NCBI RefSeq assembly: GCF_052072235.1
Contig: NZ_CM125436.1
Location: forward strand, 1,792,001 to 1,856,000
Length of the DNA: 64,000 nt
Direction: 5' to 3'
Source of the DNA: Brevibacillus_D fluminis_A
GTDB taxonomy: Bacteria > Bacillota > Bacilli > Brevibacillales > Brevibacillaceae
The stretch's first letter is position 1. The number at the start of each line of letters is the position of its first letter. Under the pieces are notes generated by a model. The model was not told where the DNA came from. It was given only the letters and a program-made list of their open reading frames with translations, and did no database searches. A program made the translations under genes and the position numbers. Positions 34,187 through 42,033 of this stretch are shown piece after piece.

Positions 34187-35634
34187 GTGGAACCACGTTG
34201 AAGGATGCCAAGCTGTTTATCAATGGAGAGTATGTCGACGCTATGTCCGGCGAGACCTTCGATACGATCAATCCCGCCACAAATGAAAAATTGGCATCGG
34301 TCGCCAACGCCAGCGAGCACGATGTGCAAAAAACCGCCGAGGTCGCGCAGAAGACGTTTGAAAGCGGTGTCTGGAGCAAGATGTCGGCAGACGATCGGGC
34401 CAAGATTCTGTGCAAAATGTCCGATCTGGTCATGGAACGTGTGGAAGAGCTGGCGATGGTCGAAACGCTCGACGTCGGCAAGCCGATCAAGGAGAGCCTC
34501 GGCTTTGACATTCCGCGCGCGGCGCAAAACCTGCGTTTTTTTGCCGAGATGGCCAAGTATGTCAACCATGAGCACTATGACAAAGGCAATTATCTGTCCT
34601 ATGCCAAATATGCACCCGCAGGCGTCACGAGCCTGATCATCCCGTGGAACTTGCCGTTCATGCAGATGACGTGGAAAGCATCGGCCGCGCTCGCCGCCGG
34701 CAATACCGTGATCGTCAAGCCGGCGTCCTATACGCCGCTGTCCGCCGTCATGCTGGGGGAAATCGCCAATGAAGCGGGACTGCCGCCGGGCGTTCTCAAC
34801 ATCATCACAGGCCCAGGCAGCACGGTCGGCACGGCGATGACGACCCATCCGTATGTGCGCCGCATCTCGTTTGTCGGCGAAACGACGACAGGCAAGACGA
34901 TCATGAAAAACGCTGCATCACAACTGATTCCGGTATCGCTTGAGCTGGGCGGCAAATCGGCCAACATCGTGTTTGAAGATGCAGACCTCGATGAAGCCGT
35001 CGCCGGTTCGATCGAGGCGATTTTCCGCAATCAGGGGGAAATTTGCTTGGCTGGCTCGCGCTTGCTGGTGCAGGAATCCGTTTATGAAGCGTTCCTCGAC
35101 AAATTCACAGCGGCTGTGAGCAAGATCAAGGTCGGCGATCCGCTCGATCCTGCCACCGATATGGGTGCACTCGTATCGGCAAGCCATTTGGCGACGGTCG
35201 ATCAGTACGTACAGATCGGTTTGGCGGAGGGAGCGAAGCTGGCTGCTGGCGGCAAGCGTGTGGCCGGCATGGACAAAGGCAACTTTTACGAGCCGACCGT
35301 CTTTTACGATGTGGATAACCGCATGCGCATCGCACAGGAAGAAATTTTCGGGCCGGTGCTGGTCGTCATTCCGTTTAAAACCGAGGAAGACGCGATCCGC
35401 ATCGCGAACGACTCGATTTACGGGCTGGCCGGTGTCGTCTGGACGAACGATCTGCGCCGCGCACACCGTGTAGCCGCACAGGTGGATGCGGGGCTGCTTT
35501 GGATCAATTGCTGGTACGTACGTGATTTGCGCACGCCGTTCGGCGGGTCCAAAGCGAGCGGAATCGGGCGCGAAGGCGGCCGCCACAGCTTTGAATTTTA
35601 TACGGAAGCAAAGACCATCACGATGAAATGCTGA
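34183..35634 (+). CDS. nbaE: 2-Aminomuconate-6-semialdehyde dehydrogenase
   Basis: This NAD+-dependent aldehyde dehydrogenase of 483 residues oxidises the semialdehyde left by NbaD to 2-aminomuconate. Visible motifs are the cofactor site PWNLPFMQMTWKASAALAAGNTVIVKPAS, catalytic Glu in LELGGKSANIVF, catalytic Cys in NQGEICLAGSRLL and EEIFGPVL. It also resembles 2-hydroxymuconic semialdehyde dehydrogenases, but the amino substrate fits the neighbours. Followed by a 114-base gap with regulatory-looking repeats. Confidence 0.9.
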   Translation: MSGTTLKDAKLFINGEYVDAMSGETFDTINPATNEKLASVANASEHDVQKTAEVAQKTFESGVWSKMSADDRAKILCKMSDLVMERVEELAMVETLDVGKPIKESLGFDIPRAAQNLRFFAEMAKYVNHEHYDKGNYLSYAKYAPAGVTSLIIPWNLPFMQMTWKASAALAAGNTVIVKPASYTPLSAVMLGEIANEAGLPPGVLNIITGPGSTVGTAMTTHPYVRRISFVGETTTGKTIMKNAASQLIPVSLELGGKSANIVFEDADLDEAVAGSIEAIFRNQGEICLAGSRLLVQESVYEAFLDKFTAAVSKIKVGDPLDPATDMGALVSASHLATVDQYVQIGLAEGAKLAAGGKRVAGMDKGNFYEPTVFYDVDNRMRIAQEEIFGPVLVVIPFKTEEDAIRIANDSIYGLAGVVWTNDLRRAHRVAAQVDAGLLWINCWYVRDLRTPFGGSKASGIGREGGRHSFEFYTEAKTITMKC

Positions 35635-35640
35635 CCCGCT

Positions 35641-35726
35641 GCAGGGGATGGTGGCCGCCGGTCACCATCCTGCTCGTTTTCGGGGCAAAAAGCGGTTTCG
35701 TGAAGAATACGCGTTGCTTGCAACGC
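35641..35726 (+). promoter_or_regulatory. Hairpin and palindrome inside the nba operon
   Basis: A stable hairpin (GCAGGGGATGGTG pairing with CACCATCCTGC, 35641-35673, followed by TCGTTTT) is succeeded by a perfect palindrome GCGTTGC-TT-GCAACGC (35711-35726). Elsewhere the operon has gaps of about 30 bases or less. This may be a partial terminator plus an operator, dividing upper and lower pathway expression. Confidence 0.5.
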
Positions 35727-35748
35727 AAGAAAGGGTGGGCGTGAACAT

Positions 35749-36528
35749 ATGCAGTCTATCGTAGAACAAATGGCGAGCGAGCTGCTCGAAGCGGAGCAGA
35801 CGCGTGTAGCCGTACCGCCGATCACACAGCGCTATGCCGATCTCACGGTGCAGGATGCGTACGAGATCCAGCTTGCGATCATGCAGCACAAGCTGGCTTC
35901 CGGCCGCCGCGTCATCGGCAAAAAAGTGGGGCTGACCAGCGTGGCGATGCAGCAAATGCTCGGCGTAAACGAACCCGATTACGGACATTTGCTGGATGAT
36001 ATGCGCATCGCAGATGGGGCGACGATTTCGGCTGCGCAGTTTCTGGCGCCAAAAGTGGAGGCGGAGATCGGCTTTTTGCTGGGAGCAGATTTGGTCGGGC
36101 CGAACATCACGTACGTGGACGTGCTGATGGCGACGGAAAAGATCGTGCCGACGCTTGAAATCATCGACAGCCGGATCGCGGACTGGAAAATCAAGCTGAT
36201 CGACACGGTGGCGGACAATGGCTCCTCGGCGCGGGTTGTCGTCGGTAGCCGGCAAAGCGACCTCGGCAATGTCGATTTGCGTGCCACCGGCATGGTCATG
36301 TATAAAAACGGCGAGCTAGCAGGAAACGGAGCGAGCGCAGCGGCCTGGGGACATCCGGCGCACGCGATCGCCTGGCTTGCGAACAAGCTGCATGAGTTCG
36401 GCATCACGCTCAAGGCAGGGGAACTGGTTTTGCCGGGCGCGTTGTCCGCGGCGATTCCGGTATGTGCAGGCGACACGGTAGAAGCTCATTTTGGCGCGTT
36501 GGGCCAGGTGAGCATCACGTTTGACTAG
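35749..36528 (+). CDS. nbaH: 2-Oxopent-4-enoate hydratase
   Basis: This enzyme hydrates 2-hydroxypenta-2,4-dienoate (2-oxopent-4-enoate) to 4-hydroxy-2-oxovalerate. The 259 residues belong to the MhpD/XylJ branch of the fumarylacetoacetase-like fold, with RVIGKKVGLTSVAMQQMLGVNEPDYGHLLDDM, the metal-binding EAEIGFLLG and the IEIIDSR-type EIIDSRIADWKIK. Its paralogue, the decarboxylase, is encoded three genes downstream; these two subunits usually form a complex so the unstable intermediate is passed on. Confidence 0.93.
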   Translation: MQSIVEQMASELLEAEQTRVAVPPITQRYADLTVQDAYEIQLAIMQHKLASGRRVIGKKVGLTSVAMQQMLGVNEPDYGHLLDDMRIADGATISAAQFLAPKVEAEIGFLLGADLVGPNITYVDVLMATEKIVPTLEIIDSRIADWKIKLIDTVADNGSSARVVVGSRQSDLGNVDLRATGMVMYKNGELAGNGASAAAWGHPAHAIAWLANKLHEFGITLKAGELVLPGALSAAIPVCAGDTVEAHFGALGQVSITFD

Positions 36529-36541
36529 GGAGGGAATGGCT

Positions 36542-37420
36542 GTGAGCAAAATCAAAGCGGCGATCATCGGTTCGGGCAACATCGGCACGGACTTGATGTA
36601 TAAATTGGAACGTTGTGCACATATCGAACTGGCGGCGATGATCGGCATCGATCCGGATTCGGACGGCTTGCGGCGCGCGCATGATCGCGGGTATCCGATC
36701 TTCGCAAACGGAATCCAGGCGATCGTGGAGCAGCCTGGGCTTGCGGACATCGTATTCGATGCGACGTCCGCCAAAGCGCATGTGCGCCATGCCAAAGCGC
36801 TGCGCGAACTGGGCAAAATCGCGATCGACCTGACTCCGGCAGCGCGCGGGCCGTTCGTCTGTCCGGTCGTCAATTTGGCGGAGAAGCTGGAAAGCGACAA
36901 TGTCAACCTGATCACGTGCGGCGGTCAGGCGACGATTCCGATCGTACACGCGATCAACCGTGTGGCCGACGTGTCGTACGCGGAGATCGTGGCGACGATC
37001 GCAAGCAAAAGCGCGGGTCCGGGAACGCGGGCCAACATCGACGAGTTTACCTTCACGACCCGGCGCGGACTGGAAGAAGTCGGCGGTGCGGATGTGGGCA
37101 AGGCGATCATCATCATGAATCCGGCCGAACCGCCGATTTTGATGCGTGATACGGTCTATTGCGATGTCAAAGAGATGGATGAGCAGGCGATTTACCGGTC
37201 CATCCAGGAGATGGTGGCAAGCGTGCAGCATTATGTGCCTGGCTATCGCTTAAAACAGGAGCCGTTGTTTGACGGCAACCGTGTCACGGTTTTCCTTGAA
37301 GTGGAGGGAGCGGGCGATTATTTCCCGCCGTACGCAGGGAACCTCGATATCATGACGGCCGCTGCGGCACAGGTGGGCGAAACGGTGGCCCAGCATTTGC
37401 TGGCAGCAGGAGCGAACTAA
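36542..37420 (+). CDS. nbaJ: Acetaldehyde dehydrogenase (acetylating), aldolase-linked type
   Basis: This enzyme converts acetaldehyde, CoA and NAD+ to acetyl-CoA. It is unrelated in fold to EutE: 292 residues of the MhpF/DmpF type with KAAIIGSGNIGTDLMYKL at the nucleotide site and the catalytic Cys in NLITCGGQATIPIVHA. It normally forms a channelled complex with the next gene's aldolase. GTG at 36542 has proper spacing from GGGAGGGA; ATG at 36536 abuts that site. Confidence 0.95.
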   Translation: MSKIKAAIIGSGNIGTDLMYKLERCAHIELAAMIGIDPDSDGLRRAHDRGYPIFANGIQAIVEQPGLADIVFDATSAKAHVRHAKALRELGKIAIDLTPAARGPFVCPVVNLAEKLESDNVNLITCGGQATIPIVHAINRVADVSYAEIVATIASKSAGPGTRANIDEFTFTTRRGLEEVGGADVGKAIIIMNPAEPPILMRDTVYCDVKEMDEQAIYRSIQEMVASVQHYVPGYRLKQEPLFDGNRVTVFLEVEGAGDYFPPYAGNLDIMTAAAAQVGETVAQHLLAAGAN

Positions 37421-37447
37421 AGCAAAAGGAAAGGAGGAGCATGAAGG

Positions 37448-38476
37448 ATGCAGAGAAAGAGCGAGAAACCGATCAAAATTACGGAAGTGTGCCTCCGCGA
37501 CGGCAGCCACGTCGTTGCCCACCAGTTTACGGAAGAACAGGTGCGCACCGTGGCGCAAGCGTTGGATGCAGCGGGCATGCACTATATCGAAGTGAGCCAC
37601 GGGGACGGTTTGGGCGGCTCCACGATCCAGTACGGCAGATCGCGGGTCGACGAGATGAAGCTGATCGAGACGGCAGTATCGGTGTGCAAGCAGGCGACCG
37701 TAGCGGTCCTGCTGATCCCTGGCATCGGCACGGTCAATGAGCTGAAGCAGGCGCAGGAGCTGGGGGCTGGTCTCGTGCGCGTTGCCACCCATGTGACGGA
37801 GGCGGATGTATCCGCCCAGCACATTCATCTTGCACGAGAGCTGGGAATGGAAGCGTTGGGCTTTTTGATGATGGCGCACTCGGCTCCGGTCGACAAGCTG
37901 GTAGAACAAGCGAAGTTGATGGAGAGCTATGGGGCACAGGCGGTCTATGTGACCGATTCGGCCGGGGCGCTTCTGCCTCATGAGGTGCGGGAGCGGATCG
38001 CCGCGCTGCGTCAGTCGCTTGACATCGAGATCGGCTTCCATGCCCACAACAACCTTTCGCTCGCGATGGCGAATACATTGGCGGCGATTGAGGAAGGGGC
38101 GACCCGGATCGACGGCAGCATGCGCTGTCTGGGAGCAGGTGCGGGCAATACGCAGACAGAGGTGCTGGTGGCGGTTCTGGAGCGAATGGGCATCGATGTG
38201 GGAATCGACCTGTATCAGCTGATGGATGTCGCGGAAGAGATCGTCGGGCCGATTTTGCCAGGGTCGCAAGAAATCAAAAAAGGCAGCCTCGTGATGGGCT
38301 ACGCAGGCGTATATTCCAGCTTCCTGCTGCATGCCGAGCGGGCGGGCAAACGGTTTGGCATCGATCCGCGCGATATTTTGATCGAATTGGGCCGACGCAA
38401 AGCGGTGGGTGGTCAGGAAGACATGATCATCGATGTGGCGGCCGAGTTGGCCAAACAGCAAGGAAAGGGGGCGTAG
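37448..38476 (+). CDS. nbaI: 4-Hydroxy-2-oxovalerate aldolase
   Basis: This divalent-metal aldolase of the HMGL-like DmpG/MhpE family, 342 residues, cleaves 4-hydroxy-2-oxovalerate to pyruvate and acetaldehyde. Signature parts are ITEVCLRDGSHVVAHQFTEEQV, IEVSHGDGLGGSTIQYG, MMAHSAPVDKLVEQA and IGFHAHNNLSLAMANTLAAIEEGATRIDGSMRCLGAGAGNTQTEVLVA. It directly follows its channelling partner nbaJ. Confidence 0.97.
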   Translation: MQRKSEKPIKITEVCLRDGSHVVAHQFTEEQVRTVAQALDAAGMHYIEVSHGDGLGGSTIQYGRSRVDEMKLIETAVSVCKQATVAVLLIPGIGTVNELKQAQELGAGLVRVATHVTEADVSAQHIHLARELGMEALGFLMMAHSAPVDKLVEQAKLMESYGAQAVYVTDSAGALLPHEVRERIAALRQSLDIEIGFHAHNNLSLAMANTLAAIEEGATRIDGSMRCLGAGAGNTQTEVLVAVLERMGIDVGIDLYQLMDVAEEIVGPILPGSQEIKKGSLVMGYAGVYSSFLLHAERAGKRFGIDPRDILIELGRRKAVGGQEDMIIDVAAELAKQQGKGA

Positions 38477-38479
38477 TCG

Positions 38480-39268
38480 ATGGCACTGAACGCAGAAGCG
38501 CAAAAAGAAATCGTCGCCTGCTTGCTGGCAGCGGAAAAAGAGCGGCGTGAGGTCGTGAAAGTAACCGACAACTATCCGGAGATGTCCATCGAGGATGCAT
38601 ACGCGATCCAGGAGCAGCTCATTGCGCAAAAAGAGGCGGATGGTGAACGTCGCATCGGCTTGAAGCTGGGGTTGACCAGCAAAGCGAAGCAGCAGATGAT
38701 GGGCGTTCATGAAGCAATCTATGGCTATCTCACGAGCGGCATGCTCGGCTTGGAGTGGGAGCCGGTCGATTACCAACGCTTTATCCACCCAAAAGCAGAA
38801 CCGGAAATCGCATTTTTCCTGGGCGCAGATTTGCAAGGGACGAATGTGACGGCGGACGATGTGCTGCGCGCGACGCGCTATGTCGCTCCGGCCATTGAGA
38901 TCATCGACAGCCGCTATTTGAATTTCAAGTTTACGCTAGCGGACGTCGTAGCCGACAACTGCTCCTCCGCCTGCTTCACGCTTGGCAGCAAGCTGGTCGC
39001 GCCGGACCAGCTTGATTTGGCCAAAGTCGGCATGGTGTTCACCAAAAATGGCGTCGTGCAGGCGACCGGCGCAGGTGCCGCTGTGTTGGGACACCCGGCG
39101 GAAGCGGTCGCGTGGGCGGTCAACAAGCTGGGGGAGCAGGGAAAAGGGCTGAAAAAAGGCGATCTCGTCCTGTCCGGCGCGTTGTCCGAAGCGTTCGCAT
39201 TCGAGCCGGGCGATACGATCCACGCGCAATTCGATGGACTGGGCAGCGTTTCGCTTGCCTGCCGGTAG
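38480..39268 (+). CDS. nbaG: 4-Oxalocrotonate decarboxylase
   Basis: This enzyme decarboxylates 4-oxalocrotonate (2-oxo-3-hexenedioate) to 2-oxopent-4-enoate. At 262 residues it is a paralogue of nbaH in the XylI/DmpH branch, with RRIGLKLGLTSKAKQQMMGVHEAIYGYLTSGM, KAEPEIAFFLGADL and AIEIIDSRYLNFKFTLADVVADNCSSA. Spacing to the aldolase gene is three bases, so translation is coupled. Confidence 0.93.
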   Translation: MALNAEAQKEIVACLLAAEKERREVVKVTDNYPEMSIEDAYAIQEQLIAQKEADGERRIGLKLGLTSKAKQQMMGVHEAIYGYLTSGMLGLEWEPVDYQRFIHPKAEPEIAFFLGADLQGTNVTADDVLRATRYVAPAIEIIDSRYLNFKFTLADVVADNCSSACFTLGSKLVAPDQLDLAKVGMVFTKNGVVQATGAGAAVLGHPAEAVAWAVNKLGEQGKGLKKGDLVLSGALSEAFAFEPGDTIHAQFDGLGSVSLACR

Positions 39269-39271
39269 CAT

Positions 39272-39469
39272 ATGCCGATTATCAACATCCAGCTGGTCGA
39301 AGGACGCGACGAGGAGCAGATTGAGCGCCTGATCGCCGAGGTGACGGAAACGGTCGTCAGGAATCTCCAGGTTCGACCGGAACAGGTGCGCGTGCTCGTG
39401 ACCGAGATTCCGGCGACCCATTGGGGCGTGGGGGGAAAATCAAAAAGATCGCTTGAAAAGGAAAGTTGA
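39272..39469 (+). CDS. 4-Oxalocrotonate tautomerase
   Basis: This small tautomerase of 65 residues starts MPIINIQLVEGRDEEQIERLI; after Met removal Pro1 is the catalytic base, and Arg11 (RDEE) is also conserved. It interconverts enol and keto forms of 4-oxalocrotonate before decarboxylation. The start lies three bases after the nbaG stop. Its C-terminus overlaps the operon terminator, so the last gene ends inside the hairpin. Confidence 0.95.
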   Translation: MPIINIQLVEGRDEEQIERLIAEVTETVVRNLQVRPEQVRVLVTEIPATHWGVGGKSKRSLEKES

Positions 39470-39496
39470 CTGACAGGTTCTGTCAGTCAATTTTTG
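39466..39496 (+). terminator. Terminator of the nba operon
   Basis: A perfect 11-base stem TTGACTGACAG / CTGTCAGTCAA with a three-base loop, followed by TTTTTG. Confidence 0.93.
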
Positions 39497-39555
39497 TTAG
39501 GATAAAGAAAAGCAAACGTATTGGGAGACCCATTCGCCAAACAGGAGTGAGAAAG

Positions 39556-40668
39556 ATGAATCCACGCTTCCAACCCATTTTTGAGCCGTTGCACCTGGCA
39601 AACGGCCTTCAATTGAAAAATCGCATCGTCATGGCGCCGATGACCCATTCCGCCTCACACCCCGACGGTTCCGTTTCCGATGCAGAAATCAGCTATTACG
39701 CTCGCCGCGCGAAAGGCGCTGGGATGATTGTCACAGCCGGTGCGACGGTTACCGCAAAGGGCGGGTTTCCCGGGCAGTTCGCCGCCGACCGTGATGAACT
39801 GCTCCCCGGCTTGATGCGGCTTGCTCGCACGCTCAAGGCAAACGGCGCGAAAGCGGTGCTGCAGCTCGTCCATGCCGGCCGCAAGCTGCCGCCGTCATGC
39901 AGCGAGGTCATCAGCGCCAGCGCGGTGGCCGATGAAAAGCAGGGAGCGAGCGTTCCACGGGAAGCGACCGAAGCGGAGATCGCTGCCATCATCGAGGCAT
40001 TTGGCGATGCTGCCAGGCGGGCGATCCTGGCAGGCTTTGACGGCGTAGAGCTGCACGGGGCCAACGGATTTTTGCTGCAGCAGTTTTTCTCTCCGCATGC
40101 CAATCGCCGGAATGACTGCTGGGGCGGCACGCTGGAGAAGCGGATGGCGTTTCCGCTGGCTGTCATCGAGACTGTCAAGCGGGTGGTGAAGCAGTATGCC
40201 AAGCAGCCGTTTTTGATCGGCTACCGTCTTTCTCCCGAGGAGCCGGAGACACCGGGGATTACGATGGCAGACACGCTGCAATTTTGCGACGCGCTTGCTG
40301 CGAGCGGACTCGATTACGTGCATGTTTCGCTGAACGATTTCTGGTCGCTGCCGCGCCGTGGCGTTACCGATGAGCGGCCGCGAATCGCGATCATCGAGAG
40401 GCGTATCGGACACCGGCTACCTGTCATTGGCGTAGGCGGGATTCATTCGGCAGAGGATGCGCTTTTCGCCCTGCAGTCAGGTATTCCATTGATCGCGCTC
40501 GGCCGAGAGCTGATCATGGAGCCGGATTGGCTTGAAAAAATCGCCGAAGGTCGCGAAGATGAAATTCGCACAACGATCAAGCGGGGCGATCAGGAGGTAT
40601 TGGCAATCCCCGATTCGCTGTGGAAAAGCATCTGGGCCATGGCTGGCTGGTTTCCGCTTGAGGGCTGA
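39556..40668 (+). CDS. Old-yellow-enzyme family NADH:flavin oxidoreductase
   Basis: This FMN-dependent ene-reductase has 370 residues and a TIM-barrel. FMN and substrate residues are visible in LKNRIVMAPMTHSASHPDGSVSD, the active-site pattern ELHGANGFLLQQFFSPHANRRNDCWGG and the C-terminal phosphate loop VIGVGGIHSAEDALFALQSGIPLIALGRELI. It resembles YqiG/NamA-type enzymes that reduce activated alkenes. It is separated from the nba operon by a strong terminator, so functional coupling is uncertain. Confidence 0.92.
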   Translation: MNPRFQPIFEPLHLANGLQLKNRIVMAPMTHSASHPDGSVSDAEISYYARRAKGAGMIVTAGATVTAKGGFPGQFAADRDELLPGLMRLARTLKANGAKAVLQLVHAGRKLPPSCSEVISASAVADEKQGASVPREATEAEIAAIIEAFGDAARRAILAGFDGVELHGANGFLLQQFFSPHANRRNDCWGGTLEKRMAFPLAVIETVKRVVKQYAKQPFLIGYRLSPEEPETPGITMADTLQFCDALAASGLDYVHVSLNDFWSLPRRGVTDERPRIAIIERRIGHRLPVIGVGGIHSAEDALFALQSGIPLIALGRELIMEPDWLEKIAEGREDEIRTTIKRGDQEVLAIPDSLWKSIWAMAGWFPLEG

Positions 40669-40781
40669 AGAAACAACAAAACAATCGAGGACGACGCCAT
40701 CGATTGTTTCGTCTTACCGATTTCTCTTCACTTGTTTTTGAAAACACCGGCTCAGCTCCACGGTCGCAATCCGGCCAGACG

Positions 40782-41750
40782 TCAATAAGGCGTCCAACGC
40801 AGCTGACGCGCTTCGTCAAACCGGTTCTGCACCGCATCCCAGTTGACCACGTTCCACCACGCATCCACATAGCGCGGCCGGTTGTTTTGGTAGCTCAAAT
40901 AGTAGGCATGCTCCCATACATCGAGCGGCAAAAGCGGCACGGCATCCCATTGGGACAGGTTCTGGTGCTTTTCTGCCTGCAAAATTTCCAGACGCTGCGC
41001 GCGTGGCGACCAGACGAGGATGGCCCAGCCACCGCCTTCGACTTTTTCCGCCGCCAGGGAAAACTGCTGCCGGAACGGGGCGACCCCGCCGAAATCGCGT
41101 ACGATCTGTTTGTTCAGGTCGCCCTCAGGCTGTTTGCTGCCATCCGGCCTCATGCTGGTCCAAAAGAGGGTGTGGAGGTTATGTCCAGCCCCGTTAAAAG
41201 CCAGCTCCCGTTCCCAATGTTTGAGCAAATCGAAATCACCGCTGCTGCGCGCTTTTTGCAAGGCTGTTTCCGCCTTGTTCAGTCCATCCACATAGCTTTG
41301 GTGATGCTTGGTATGATGCAAACGCATGGTCTCGGCGTCGATAAACGGTTCCAGCGCATCGTACGAATAGGGTAAGGGAGGCAGTTTATGCCCTCCGATC
41401 GGCACAGGACGATGCACAACCGCTTCCGCCCTGGGCTGCTGATAGCTCGCCTGCTGCAGCTGTGTCTTTGGGCTTTGCCCAGCCCCGTTTCGCTGCTGCA
41501 CGCGCTGCAGCACCTGCTGGAATTGGGCTTGCACCGATTCGGCTTTAGCGGATAACCGGCTCAGTTCGTCTTCGCTTGTATTTTTGGCGAGCGCAACGCT
41601 TGCTTGCTGCCCGATTTGCTGAAAGGCGTTTTCGAATTTGCGCAGCTGCTGGGCGGAAATGGGCATCAACTCGGGTTTTTTCCGCAAATAGAGCAGCCAT
41701 TGCCGTCCCCATTCGCTCCATCGTTGTAAATCTTTCGCAGTTTGTACCAA
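40782..41750 (-). CDS. Fe/Mn superoxide dismutase with a long N-terminal extension
   Basis: The C-terminal 200 residues are a complete Fe/Mn superoxide dismutase: HHTKHHQSYVDGLNKAE, FNGAGHNLHTLFW, GGGWAILVWSP and the ligand pair in LPLDVWEHAYYLSYQNNRPRYVDAWWNVVNWD. About 115 extra residues precede it, largely helical and Gln-rich, ending in a proline-rich linker. Bacillus SodF-type proteins are similarly extended. No signal peptide is seen. The TTG at 41750 is chosen because AGGAGG lies nine bases upstream and would be inside the protein if the earlier TTG at 41768 were used. Confidence 0.9.
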   Translation of the reverse strand: MVQTAKDLQRWSEWGRQWLLYLRKKPELMPISAQQLRKFENAFQQIGQQASVALAKNTSEDELSRLSAKAESVQAQFQQVLQRVQQRNGAGQSPKTQLQQASYQQPRAEAVVHRPVPIGGHKLPPLPYSYDALEPFIDAETMRLHHTKHHQSYVDGLNKAETALQKARSSGDFDLLKHWERELAFNGAGHNLHTLFWTSMRPDGSKQPEGDLNKQIVRDFGGVAPFRQQFSLAAEKVEGGGWAILVWSPRAQRLEILQAEKHQNLSQWDAVPLLPLDVWEHAYYLSYQNNRPRYVDAWWNVVNWDAVQNRFDEARQLRWTPY

Positions 41751-41792
41751 CGCGTTCTTCCTCCTCAACCAACTTCCTCTCTGTGTGTACCA

Positions 41793-41821
41793 TATGATAT
41801 GTCAGGTGCCCATGACAGGTG
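41793..41821 (-). promoter_or_regulatory. Candidate sigma-K-like promoter and direct repeat before the SOD gene
   Basis: Minus strand: AC, 17 bases, CATATCATA, matching the loose sigma-K pattern AC-N16/17-CATANNNTA. Overlapping it on the plus strand are two copies of ATGWCAGGTG (41799-41808 and 41812-41821). Sigma-K motifs have low information content, so this is tentative. Confidence 0.3.
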
Positions 41822-41944
41822 ATTGGATCAAGTCATTCTCGCAAATGGGGAAGCAAAATGGCCTTGACGCGATGTCAAGCACCGGCCTGCTGGTGGAAGA
41901 GAACCAAGAATATATATTATAGAAGAAACACATCATGACCGCCC

Positions 41945-41992
41945 CCAAAAAAGAGCACCTCTTTCCGCATTTTTCATGAACGGAAAGGGTGC
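41945..41992 (-). terminator. Terminator of the kynU-permease operon
   Basis: Minus strand: GCACCCTTTCCG pairs with CGGAAAGAGGTGC around a 13-base loop, followed by TCTTTTTT. Confidence 0.85.
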
Positions 41993-42033
41993 CCACTCGT
42001 TGGCCTGAAGCGAGGCGCTCGCAGTGATCGAGT

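Noticed and set aside
37250..38836. Long minus-strand frame opposite the aldolase and neighbours
   Set aside because: It mirrors nbaJ, nbaI and nbaG, all with clear catalytic motifs. Similar shadows were rejected at 18579-19958, 16213-17553, 42049-43494, 52242-53570 and 53803-55320.
17683..39469. Idea that the microcompartment processes acetaldehyde from the kynurenine pathway
   Set aside because: The nba operon has its own channelled acetaldehyde dehydrogenase, and the shell operon has its own ethanolamine lyase and regulators. Proximity alone does not support a shared role.
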